Assembly: GCF_007860135.1 (NCBI RefSeq)
Contig: NZ_SJPV01000001.1
Location: forward strand, 668,939 to 732,938
From: Novipirellula artificiosorum
GTDB taxonomy: Bacteria > Planctomycetota > Planctomycetia > Pirellulales > Pirellulaceae
Direction of reading: 5' to 3'
Length of the DNA stretch: 64,000 nt
Shown here: one piece after another, positions 35,257 to 43,306 of the stretch
Layout: each line of letters opens with the position of its first letter
Position numbering within the stretch: position 1 is the stretch's first letter
Position numbers and translations under genes: made by a program
The notes under the pieces: generated by a model
The model's database searches: none
What the model saw: the letters and a program-made list of their open reading frames with translations, nothing else
Told to the model about the DNA's origin: nothing

Positions 35257-36465
35257 CTACTTCTTCAATTCTTTGATCGCTGCGGGGAGCTCTGGATCCA
35301 CCAGCCCCCAGCCGCCACGACCGCCCATGATGCGGGATTCTACATCGTCAACCACTTCTTCGGCATTGGGTTCCCAAAACTTTTTGATCAGCTCCGTGTC
35401 GAGCGGTTGATAAGAGCGGACGATGCGGAAGCCCACACCACGACCGTCCTCACTGGTGAACCACCACGGACTGCGCGGGAAGTTGGGGTCGTCTTCCTTC
35501 CAAGGAGCATCATCGGAGGCCATTCGCGCCGCACTTCGCAATTGCTCAGCATCCATCAAGAAGCTGCCGCCACGCACCACACACTCGGACGACGTGCTCG
35601 GCCAATTGACGACGTCAATCGCACGAAGCGGCGCTTTATCGGCAAAGGCTTGATACCCATCTGGGGTGTGCTGGTTGATCGTCCACTCCGCAGCGTTCCC
35701 ATGCATGTCGTACAGCCCAAACGGGTTTGGCTCCTTACTTGCCACCGCACCAAGGCCGTCGTCGGCGTTGTCAAAAAACCACGCGTAGTCGTCAATCTCG
35801 TCGACCGAGTCGCCCCAACTGTAGGCCGTTGTGGTTCCACCGCGTGCCGCGTATTCCCACTCGGCTTCTGTCGGCAATCGCAACTGTTGGCCGCTGACAC
35901 GGCTGAGCCATTTGCTGAACTGCTGGGCAGAGTACTGTGTGATCGTCACCGCTGGTTGATCGTCGTCCTCGCCATATTCGTAGGTGAAGCTCGGGTCGTA
36001 CAATTCGGTCGGCGCCGTGATTGCATCGACTTTGTTGGAATCATCCACCGGCCGAACTCCACTGGCTTCGAACTCCTTGAAGATCGAATAAAGCTTCATG
36101 TACTCGCGATACTGCCCCCAAGTGGTTTCGGTTTTGGCCACCCACATCGGATCCACGTTGACCTCGATCTGCGGGCCTTCATCGTCATTTCGATCCGCTT
36201 CGTCTTCGGGGCTACCCAGCTTGAACGTCCCAGCGGGGACCGGCACCATGTCGATCGTGACGTCGGTACCGGGAATGACCAAGCTGTAAGGGACCATGAA
36301 CCCGCCTTCGACTTCGACAGCGGCGCCTTCGGCGGGCTTTTCCTTGGCGATTCCGATCGAAGCCGCATCGGGGGCGTCCGCCCAAACGGTCGACGCGGTC
36401 CAGGAAACACAGAGAGCAAAACCAAGACTGAAGGAAACAGCCGGTCGGTTGTGGAGGTACATCAT
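35257..36465 (-). CDS. Secreted formylglycine-generating-enzyme-like (SUMF1) protein
   Basis: This 402-residue protein has a signal peptide (SFSLGFALCVSWTASTVWA). The FGE/SUMF1 domain begins at VPAGTFKLGSPEDEADRNDD and runs through TTWGQYREYM, FSKWLSRVSGQQLRLPTEAEWEYAARGG, LYDMHGNAAEWT, VVRGGSFLMDAEQLRSA and VGFRIVR. True FGEs oxidise a sulfatase cysteine and use copper-binding Cys residues; I see CVVRGGSF but no clear second catalytic Cys, so a binding or other role is possible. The C-terminal 50 residues are an added helix. Planctomycetes encode many sulfatases and FGE-like proteins; no sulfatase is in this window. It is 67 bp upstream of asd. Confidence 0.85.
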   Translation of the reverse strand: MMYLHNRPAVSFSLGFALCVSWTASTVWADAPDAASIGIAKEKPAEGAAVEVEGGFMVPYSLVIPGTDVTIDMVPVPAGTFKLGSPEDEADRNDDEGPQIEVNVDPMWVAKTETTWGQYREYMKLYSIFKEFEASGVRPVDDSNKVDAITAPTELYDPSFTYEYGEDDDQPAVTITQYSAQQFSKWLSRVSGQQLRLPTEAEWEYAARGGTTTAYSWGDSVDEIDDYAWFFDNADDGLGAVASKEPNPFGLYDMHGNAAEWTINQHTPDGYQAFADKAPLRAIDVVNWPSTSSECVVRGGSFLMDAEQLRSAARMASDDAPWKEDDPNFPRSPWWFTSEDGRGVGFRIVRSYQPLDTELIKKFWEPNAEEVVDDVESRIMGGRGGWGLVDPELPAAIKELKK

Positions 36466-36661
36466 GCGAAATGCTTGGGGTGGGGAGTTCTGAATCAGGT
36501 TGGGGTTTCTGCGATTGCGTTGGAACCAACACGCAACGACGTGAACTCCAACAAGGATTGTCAGCCCCTATGGTAGCCAGAGATGCTTTTCATGCAATTG
36601 GCGAAAAACACCCTCCCGTAGCGGCATTTGGAAGCAGCGGGCTGCAAATTGCGGCGAGCGT

Positions 36662-38065
36662 TCAGAATCCGGGGCGAGTTCCGAGGCGAACGGGCAACGT
36701 CATCTTCTGGTCATCACGGTAAATCTCGAGTTCGACGACCGTGTTGGCCACCGAATCGCCGATCATCCGCATCAAATGGCCGACATCCGCGACCGCTTGA
36801 CGGTTCACGCGGAGAATCAAATCGCCTGCTTTCAACCCCGCCACCGATGCCGGTGACTCCCCGTCGGTCACCGTGCTGATCACCGCTCCCCGCACCCGCG
36901 CGTCGTCCCCGATCAATTGGTTGTCGGCAACATCGGTCAATCCAACGCCCAACCATCCGCGTTCGACCTTTCCCGTTGCCTTTAAACGCTCGTAAACTTG
37001 ATGCACCACGTTGCTGGGGATCGAAAAGCTGACCCCCTGGTACGTTTCGCCGACGATCGCAGTATTGATTCCCACCAAACGGCCACGGGCATCGACCAAC
37101 GGACCACCACTATTGCCTGGATTCACCGCCACATCACTCTGCATGAAATCTTGGTACTGGGTACTGGCACGGACCATGCGATGCTTGCCGCTCAAAATCC
37201 CAAACGTCACGGTACGGTCAAGCCCAAAGGGGCTGCCGACCGCCCAAACCGGCGAACCGACGCGACATCGATCGCTGTCGCCCCAAGCAATGGGCATCAA
37301 CCGATCCGCTTGAATCTTCAATACCGCAACATCGGTCAAAGCATCGGTTCCGACAACCGTCGCAGGGGTCCGACGACCATCACTCAGCGTCACGGTGATC
37401 CCTTCGCCATCCGCAATGACATGTCGATTGGTCACCAAGTAACCCGCCTCGTCAATAATCACACCACTGCCTTGGTCCGCAACCATCGATGCGTCCGAAC
37501 GCGTGAATCTTGCGACCGCTGAATGATGCGTGTCAAGCTTTCGAGCCACTTCAATGTGAACCACACTGGGGCCGACTGCTGCCGTGACCATCTGATAGGC
37601 TTGGCTCAAACTATCGAGCGATACGTTTTTCAGCCCTTCGTTCCCCGTATCGTATTCGGCACGAAGCTCGCCACGATGCCATGCATAGCGAATCTCTTCG
37701 ACAATCTGAGGCACCGCAAAACGAGCAGCGGCCAACATCACCGCCATCGTCGCTAACAACATCAAACTTTGAACAATGGGATCAGGCTGACGCGTTCTTT
37801 GGGGCGGTTCCGCAGGCCCGTCGCTCTCCTCGCTCGAAACCTCCGCCTCGATCGCCCTGTTCGCGTCTGCGGATCGCGTGTCTTCTTGACCCACGAACGA
37901 TTCCACGACGGGTGGAGCCACGATCGCGTGGACCAATCGTTGCTCACTCTCGCCGTGCTCATCAGCATCGGCCGAGTCAAAACGCAGTTCTCGAAACTCG
38001 TTGACGTAGTTGCTGTCGTCCAGCGGATCATCAACCGAGTCCGGGCGATCATTTGAGAACTTCAA
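36662..38065 (-). CDS. Membrane-anchored HtrA/DegP-type serine protease with PDZ domain
   Basis: The protein begins at a TTG (38065) with GGAG eight bases upstream; no usable ATG occurs until the protease domain, giving 467 residues. An acidic cytoplasmic region of about 95 residues is followed by a membrane helix (about 98-120, VQSLMLLATMAVMLAAARFA). The trypsin-like domain carries the triad His215 (VTNRHVIADG), Asp245 (TDVAVLKI) and Ser319 (NPGNSGGPL). A single PDZ domain follows (WLGVGLTDVADNQ, SPASVAGLKAGDLILRVN). HtrA proteases degrade misfolded envelope proteins and act in stress signalling. The long acidic N-terminal tail is unusual and may bind cytoplasmic partners. Confidence 0.9.
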   Translation of the reverse strand: MKFSNDRPDSVDDPLDDSNYVNEFRELRFDSADADEHGESEQRLVHAIVAPPVVESFVGQEDTRSADANRAIEAEVSSEESDGPAEPPQRTRQPDPIVQSLMLLATMAVMLAAARFAVPQIVEEIRYAWHRGELRAEYDTGNEGLKNVSLDSLSQAYQMVTAAVGPSVVHIEVARKLDTHHSAVARFTRSDASMVADQGSGVIIDEAGYLVTNRHVIADGEGITVTLSDGRRTPATVVGTDALTDVAVLKIQADRLMPIAWGDSDRCRVGSPVWAVGSPFGLDRTVTFGILSGKHRMVRASTQYQDFMQSDVAVNPGNSGGPLVDARGRLVGINTAIVGETYQGVSFSIPSNVVHQVYERLKATGKVERGWLGVGLTDVADNQLIGDDARVRGAVISTVTDGESPASVAGLKAGDLILRVNRQAVADVGHLMRMIGDSVANTVVELEIYRDDQKMTLPVRLGTRPGF

Positions 38066-38388
38066 AACGCAAACTCCAAACGCATCGAAACGGGGTACCG
38101 TGGTGCGGTTCCATTGTAGAGCGTTGGCATCCCAAGGGTGAAATGTTTTTGCCCCCTATCGCCTCAGAAAAAGGGTGACCATTCGGCATAATCGCTTCCT
38201 TGAGACTGCCTTGCTTCGACTTTGACACTTTCTCATTCGTTCCAGGTTGCCAATTCTAAGGCAGAAAAGAACACCGCAATGTAAACACACGTATACACGT
38301 GGAGCAAAAAATGGAAATTCGTTGTATGCTGTGTTCGCCCATTTTCTGAACACCCTTTCCCAGACAAAGATCCCCATCAGCGCGAACC
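38066..38388. other. Divergent intergenic region between htrA-like and uronate-isomerase-like genes
   Basis: The 323-bp gap must hold promoters for both genes. A perfect TTGACA lies at 38222-38227 (plus) but without a good -10 at normal spacing. A small inverted repeat, cacgt-atac-acgtg, lies near 38288 and could be an operator. No gene or RNA was recognised. Confidence 0.4.
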
Positions 38389-40047
38389 ATGTCTCACCCC
38401 GCACACGAAACCATTTATCAGTCGCTTCAATCGATCGAATTGATCGATCCTCACACCCACATTAACCCGCACGCTCCTGCTTCTCGGACCTTGGCGGACC
38501 TGCTTGGCTATCACTATTACACAGAATTGTCCCATTCGGCGGGCATGCCCAAGGACCAGATTGAGGAAACGGGGATCGCCCCAAAGGAATTGGTTCGCCG
38601 GTTGGTTGAGAATCTGCAGCCCATTGAGAACACGTCTCAATACCGATGGCTGATCGCGATCTGCCAAAAGTTCTTTGATTTTCCGTTCGATCGCATCGAC
38701 ACGTCCAACTGGGAAGAACTCTACGACCGATCCGAACAAGTGATGTCAGCGGCCGATTGGTCGCAAACCGTGCTCAAACAAAGTAACGTTCGATCCGTCT
38801 TTTTGACGAACGACTTCGATGACGAATTGGCTGGCTTCGATACCGAAACCTACATCCCTTGCCTCCGAACGGACGATCTGGTTTTCAAATTCCATCAACG
38901 GGAAACCCGTGATCGACTGGAACGTTCAAGTGGCGTTTCGCTAACGGGATCGCTCAGCAGTTTACGCAAAGCACTTCGGCAACGGTTTGAACATTTCACC
39001 GCCAACGGCGCTCGCGCTTGTGCGATTTCGTTACCTCCAAGCTTTGAACCGATCATCGTGAATGAGGGCCGAGCGACGAACTCCCTTTCCGCCATGCTCC
39101 AGCAAAGCGAGTCAGCCGATGAGTCACAGAAGTCTGCGTTCTCGCGCACCGCATTTTGGATGATCGCCGAATTATGTGACGAGTTTCAGTTACCGTTCGA
39201 TTTGATGATCGGCGTCAATCGAGGTGTCTATGCGGACGGTGTCTACCAGGGCCAAGACCTTTATGACAGTCGCGTTTCGCTGATCCAATATCGCCAATTG
39301 TTCAACACCTTTAAGGACGTCACGTTCCCCATCTCGGTGCTGGCAAGCGTGACGAACCAGGAATTGGTTAGTTATGCATGGATTTTCCCCAACGTGATCA
39401 CGAACGGTCATTGGTGGTACAGCAACACACCTTCGTTCATCCAACGAGATGCCTTGGCGCGTTTGGAAGCGGTGCCGGCGACCAAACAGATCGGATACTA
39501 CAGCGACGCCTATAAGTTGGAGTTCGTCTGGCCCAAGTTCGACATGTATCGACAAGTGTTGGCCGACGTTCTGGCAGAACATTTTGTCGGTCGCAACGGA
39601 TGGAGCGAAGAACGCGCCATCGAGCTCGGCTACCGCATCCTGCGAGGCAACGTCGAAGAGATTTTTCTGAAACGTCCCATGACTCCAATGGCCATCGAAA
39701 TCCACGATGCTGCCGAACTCGATCCGCTGCCCAGCGAAGACGAAATCCAAATCGTCGAAGTCGCCGATGTGGAACTCGTCGACGATTCACCAGAAAACAC
39801 GCCTCCCGACGCGACGGCGATCGATGCACAAGCCGATGCAGAGCCGCTCGCGCTCGGAGAATCGCTTGGCGAGACGGGCGACGACGATGCTCGCATCACG
39901 CCGCTCCGCGATGAGGGGACCTTCGAACCCAGTGAGGAGACGCTGCAACTTCATCCCGATCCAATCACCGGCGAACTGCGTATGCAAACGTCCGACGAAT
40001 CGGACGATGAGACGCGTCTCTTGGACGATTTCGGGAAAGAAAAGTAG
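38389..40047 (+). CDS. Glucuronate/uronate isomerase-like amidohydrolase with acidic C-terminal tail
   Basis: This 552-residue protein is of the UxaC-like amidohydrolase type: the metal-binding start is LIDPHTHINPHAPASRTLADL, followed by FPISVLASVTNQELVSYAWIFPNVITNGHWWYSNT and a C-terminal YRQVLADVLAEHFVGRNGW block typical of the family. Family members isomerise glucuronate or galacturonate to keto acids in the cytoplasm. Core similarity appears to end near residue 440; the last 110 residues are a strongly acidic, Glu/Asp-rich tail with no recognised domain. No other uronate pathway genes are nearby, so true substrate is open. The stop lies two bases before a tandem repeat. Confidence 0.75.
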   Translation: MSHPAHETIYQSLQSIELIDPHTHINPHAPASRTLADLLGYHYYTELSHSAGMPKDQIEETGIAPKELVRRLVENLQPIENTSQYRWLIAICQKFFDFPFDRIDTSNWEELYDRSEQVMSAADWSQTVLKQSNVRSVFLTNDFDDELAGFDTETYIPCLRTDDLVFKFHQRETRDRLERSSGVSLTGSLSSLRKALRQRFEHFTANGARACAISLPPSFEPIIVNEGRATNSLSAMLQQSESADESQKSAFSRTAFWMIAELCDEFQLPFDLMIGVNRGVYADGVYQGQDLYDSRVSLIQYRQLFNTFKDVTFPISVLASVTNQELVSYAWIFPNVITNGHWWYSNTPSFIQRDALARLEAVPATKQIGYYSDAYKLEFVWPKFDMYRQVLADVLAEHFVGRNGWSEERAIELGYRILRGNVEEIFLKRPMTPMAIEIHDAAELDPLPSEDEIQIVEVADVELVDDSPENTPPDATAIDAQADAEPLALGESLGETGDDDARITPLRDEGTFEPSEETLQLHPDPITGELRMQTSDESDDETRLLDDFGKEK

Positions 40048-40049
40048 CC

Positions 40050-40290
40050 GCGGTCGCACCGCACTACCTCCGTTATCGCTGAATTTGATGTTATTTGGTA
40101 ACGATTCCAGCGACCAACGGGAGCGGGCTAACGGAATTCGAGCGGTAGCTCGCTTCGCTTGCGGTCGCACCGCCCTACCTCCGTTATCGCTGAATTTGAT
40201 GTTATTTGGTAACGATTCCAGCGACCAACGGGAGCGGGCTAATGGAATTCGAGCGGTAGCTCGCTTCGCTCGCGGTCGCACCGCCCTACG
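40050..40290. repeat. 111-bp tandem repeat (two copies plus a 19-bp partial)
   Basis: Units at 40050-40160 and 40161-40271 differ at only about three positions; a partial third begins at 40272. The unit starts gcggtcgcaccgccctacc and ends agctcgcttcgct. It lies exactly between the stop codons of the convergent uronate-isomerase-like and leuA genes, and the CTAC at its end supplies leuA's TAG. The GCGGT/ACCGC ends could base-pair. Confidence 0.9.
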
Positions 40291-41860
40291 TTTTTTCGCC
40301 GATGATTCGGTTGATTGCGTTTAACATCGCCAAAATCGTGCTTTCGACGCTGTCGGTACTGACACCCACACCGCGATAACTACGGCCTTTGTGTTCGACT
40401 TCTAAGTTGACTTCGCCAATCGCGTCGCGGCCGAGCGTGGCGCTGCGCACCGAGAAGTCTTTGCAGATCAGTTCGATTCCCGTGATTTTTTCGACCGCCC
40501 AAAAAGCGGCATCGATGGGCCCATCGCCCTGCTCCACTTTCTCGGTGTGCTCGGTGTCACCATGTCGAAGCGTGACCTGTACCGAAGGTGTGCGTCCCGT
40601 GCCGCTGGTGACTTGATACTCCTCCAATGCCCATTCCTGGTCCATTGCACCACTGATTTGATTCTGAACTAAGGCGATGATGTCGCCGTCGTAGATTTCT
40701 TTCTTCTTATCAGCAAGATGTTTGAATTGCTCAAAAACCGACTGCAACTGCTCGCTCGTCAAGGTGAACCCGAGCGTCCTCGCTCGGTCGGCCAATGCAG
40801 CGCGGCCACTATGTTTCCCCAACACCAAATCCGTTTTTGCAAAACCGACTTCCTCCGGCAACATAATCTCGTAGGTGCTGCGCTCTTTCAGCATGCCATC
40901 TTGGTGAATCCCCGATTCATGCGCGAAGGCATTGCGTCCCACAATCGCCTTGTTGCGTTGAACCTGCAAACCGGTCGTCTTGCTCACCAAACGGCTGGTC
41001 GGAACCAACCGCTTGGTCACAATTCGGGTTTCACAATGGTAATAATCACGCCGTGTCTGTAAGGCCATCACCACTTCTTCGAGTCCCGCGTTGCCGGCAC
41101 GTTCGCCAATTCCATTGATCGTGCATTCGATCTGGCCCGCACCTGCCGCCACAGCCGACAAACTGTTGGCGACCGCCATACCAAGATCGTTGTGACAATG
41201 CGTGCTTAAGATCGCCTTGTCCATGTTCGGAACGCGCTGCCGCAGCATGGTGAAGCGTTCAAAAATTTCATTCGGAGTCGTGTAGCCAACGGTGTCGGGC
41301 ACATTGATGGTTGTCGCCCCCGCTTCGATTGCGGCCTCGACAACTCGGCACAGAAAATCATGCTCGGTTCGACAACCGTCTTCGGGGGAAAACTCAACGT
41401 CATCGCAGTACTTTGCCGCTCGGCGAACCCCCGCCACCGCTCGTTCGACAATCTCATCCGGTGTCATCCGAAGTTTGAACTCACGATGAATCGCACTGGT
41501 CGCCAAGAAGACATGGATCCGAGCCTGGGGCGCATGCTTGACCGCTTCCCAGGCCGCGTCGATGTCTTTGTCACTGCAACGAGCCAAGCCACAAATCGTC
41601 GAGCCGCGGACCGTCATCGCGATTTGCTTCACCGATTCAAAATCACCGGGCGACGCGATCGGGAATCCGGCTTCAATGACGTCCACCCCCAGCTCGGTCA
41701 GGGCCTGAGCGACCTCCAACTTTTCGGCCAAGTTCATGCTCGCACCCGGCGATTGCTCGCCGTCGCGCAAGGTCGTATCGAAGATACGGATCCTCCGTGA
41801 CTCGGGTACGGTGGTCGCCGGTTCCTTGGCGTTTTCGTTCTCTTGGCTGGACTGTGGCAT
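40286..41860 (-). CDS. leuA: 2-isopropylmalate synthase
   Basis: The ATG at 41860 (AAAGGGG about nine bases upstream) begins MPQSSQEN and gives 524 residues; the longer frame to 41995 runs through the attenuator. The HMGL-like catalytic domain begins RIRIFDTTLRDGEQSPGASMN and contains DVIEAGFPIASPGDFE and the metal-binding STHCHNDLGMAVANSL with GAGQIECTINGIGERAGNA. The C-terminal LeuA dimer domain (from about residue 400) is the leucine-feedback site. The enzyme condenses acetyl-CoA with 2-oxoisovalerate to start leucine synthesis. A promoter, leucine leader ORF and terminator lie upstream, so leucine attenuation is predicted. The TAG stop lies within an adjacent repeat. Confidence 0.95.
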   Translation of the reverse strand: MPQSSQENENAKEPATTVPESRRIRIFDTTLRDGEQSPGASMNLAEKLEVAQALTELGVDVIEAGFPIASPGDFESVKQIAMTVRGSTICGLARCSDKDIDAAWEAVKHAPQARIHVFLATSAIHREFKLRMTPDEIVERAVAGVRRAAKYCDDVEFSPEDGCRTEHDFLCRVVEAAIEAGATTINVPDTVGYTTPNEIFERFTMLRQRVPNMDKAILSTHCHNDLGMAVANSLSAVAAGAGQIECTINGIGERAGNAGLEEVVMALQTRRDYYHCETRIVTKRLVPTSRLVSKTTGLQVQRNKAIVGRNAFAHESGIHQDGMLKERSTYEIMLPEEVGFAKTDLVLGKHSGRAALADRARTLGFTLTSEQLQSVFEQFKHLADKKKEIYDGDIIALVQNQISGAMDQEWALEEYQVTSGTGRTPSVQVTLRHGDTEHTEKVEQGDGPIDAAFWAVEKITGIELICKDFSVRSATLGRDAIGEVNLEVEHKGRSYRGVGVSTDSVESTILAMLNAINRIIGEKT

Positions 41861-41905
41861 CGCTTGATACCCCTTTCGAAAAATAAGTTGGTGAACACAA
41901 ACCAT

Positions 41906-41937
41906 AAAAAAACCCGAGTCGCTTGGCGACTCGGGTT
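41906..41937 (-). terminator. Rho-independent terminator / attenuator hairpin in the leuA leader
   Basis: In the minus-strand transcript an 11-bp perfect GC-rich stem (41927-41937 with 41911-41921, arm AACCCGAGTCG) with a 5-base loop is followed by a run of seven Us (41906-41912). It ends about 45 bases before the leuA ATG and lies after the leuA promoter, so it acts on leuA itself as well as on flhB read-through. No convincing antiterminator was found by eye. Confidence 0.85.
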
Positions 41938-41984
41938 GCATGTCTTTTTCGTAATTGACCGCTTTTTGCGGACCAAACAGACCC

Positions 41985-42047
41985 TCATCCCCCACCGTCG
42001 CAACGGAGTAATCGCGAATTCGCTAGGAGATTTCGAGGGTTGTTCAT
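41985..42047 (-). CDS. Putative leuA leader peptide
   Basis: This 20-codon frame (MNNPRNLLANSRLL, then RCDGGG, stop TGA) holds two Leu-Leu pairs using CTC-CTA and TTA-CTC codons. It begins immediately after the predicted promoter: the start ATG is seven to eight bases from the -10, so the message may be leaderless. It ends about 48 bases before the terminator hairpin. This is the geometry of a leucine attenuation leader (compare leuL of enterobacteria), in which scarce charged tRNA-Leu stalls the ribosome and prevents termination. A frame this short can occur by chance; the four leucines in 20 codons, all in adjacent pairs, and its position are what support it. Confidence 0.6.
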   Translation of the reverse strand: MNNPRNLLANSRLLRCDGGG

Positions 42048-42054
42048 CGGCGTC

Positions 42055-42084
42055 ATCTTAAAGCAGACCCTCTTACCGAGTCAA
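42055..42084 (-). promoter_or_regulatory. Sigma-70-like promoter of leuA
   Basis: On the minus strand TTGACT (42079-42084) and TAAGAT (42055-42060) are 18 bases apart. Transcription should begin near 42047, at the leader ATG. This gives leuA its own start between flhB (stop at 42223) and the attenuator. The remainder of 42061-42222 shows no gene. Confidence 0.65.
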
Positions 42085-42222
42085 CGGTTCGGGCATTTTC
42101 GTTCCCAAATCGAATTTCCCACCCGTTTGCCTCATCGCGAGTCGATCAGCGGTTCGATGACCTTGTAAACACCATGTGCCAAACTTTGCCGGTTATGCCG
42201 ATCGCTTGGTAATTGGCAGCAT

Positions 42223-43299
42223 TTAGGCGGCCTTGGGAACGCTTTTACCCTGAAGCTGGTAAACGTACCGTAGCACTTCCGCGACGGCTTGATACTGCTC
42301 TGCCGGAATCGATTCGCCGATTTCGACCGTTTTATAGAGAACTTGTGCCAACGGTTTTCGCTCAACCACCGGAATGCTATTTTCGAGTGCGAGTCGACGG
42401 ATTTTCTGGGCGACCGTGCCCGCTCCCTTGGCCAAAACAATCGGCGCCGGCATGGTCATCGGGTCGTACTGGATCGCAATCGCAAGCTCGGTGGGATTCG
42501 TCACCACCACATCCGCCTTCGGCACTTCCGAGCTGATTCGCTGCATCATCATTTGTCGTTGTACCTGACGACGTCGTGCCGCGACCTGAGGATCTCCTTC
42601 GGTCTCCTTCATCTCGTCTCGCATCTCCTGATCGGTCATCATCAAGTCCTGCTCGAACTTCCATTTCTGAAACGCGTATTCCAAGATCGCCAAAACAAAA
42701 AGTGCCCCTCCAATCCAAACGCAAATGCCAATCAGAGAGCGAAATAACGTGCTGGCGATCTGTGGAACCGACATGGCCGCCAGCCCGAGAATCGGATTTT
42801 GGTAGTGCCGAATACCATAGTAGGCAACGGCGATAATGACGCCCACTTTGAAAAGCCCGAAACCGATCCGAGCGAGCCCTTGCGTCGAGAGGATTCGCTT
42901 GGCTCCCGACATGGGGCTGATGTTGCTTAACTTGGGAAGGACCTTTTGGGGTGATAGCACGATGCCAGTTTGAGTCACATTGATCAAGATGGCCGCCACC
43001 ATCATAGCGATCAACATCGGCACCGCTGCAATCCCGAACCGAGCCGCAAAGTTGAGCAGCCAGTTGGAGGCGCCGTTGGTTTCCAAGGGAGCGAGTCGCG
43101 CGGTCGAAAGTGCATCGGCGATCGCGCCGGCAAGCGTTTCACATGCGGGGCCACCAAGCATCCACAGCGACGCCAGCGCCGACAACAGCAGTGCGGCACT
43201 GGTCAGGTCTTGGCTACGTACAACCTGTCCCTCTTCCCGGGCCTGCCGGCGCCGTTTCTCGGTTGCTGAGTGCTTCTTGTCGCCACTGCTATCTGCCAT
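42223..43299 (-). CDS. flhB: Flagellar export apparatus protein FlhB with an NPTE variant cleavage site
   Basis: This 358-residue protein has the FlhB layout: a basic N-terminus KKHSATEKRRRQAREEGQV, four membrane helices between about 33 and 215, and a cytoplasmic switch domain. The autocleavage motif, normally NPTH, here reads NPTE (Asn268-Pro-Thr-Glu271, in VVTNPTELAIAIQYDP). Asn-Pro cleavage may still occur, as the Asn and Pro are kept, but the His is lost. FlhB controls the switch from rod/hook to filament export. It lies 7 bp after fliR. The C-terminus is of normal length. Planctomycete swarmer cells use flagella, so function is plausible. Confidence 0.92.
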   Translation of the reverse strand: MADSSGDKKHSATEKRRRQAREEGQVVRSQDLTSAALLLSALASLWMLGGPACETLAGAIADALSTARLAPLETNGASNWLLNFAARFGIAAVPMLIAMMVAAILINVTQTGIVLSPQKVLPKLSNISPMSGAKRILSTQGLARIGFGLFKVGVIIAVAYYGIRHYQNPILGLAAMSVPQIASTLFRSLIGICVWIGGALFVLAILEYAFQKWKFEQDLMMTDQEMRDEMKETEGDPQVAARRRQVQRQMMMQRISSEVPKADVVVTNPTELAIAIQYDPMTMPAPIVLAKGAGTVAQKIRRLALENSIPVVERKPLAQVLYKTVEIGESIPAEQYQAVAEVLRYVYQLQGKSVPKAA

Positions 43300-43306
43300 G
43301 CTTCAT

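Noticed and set aside
39707-40324. Plus- and minus-strand frames containing a duplicated 37-residue peptide
   Set aside because: The 37-codon period is just the 111-bp repeat; the frames overlap real genes and lack family sequence.
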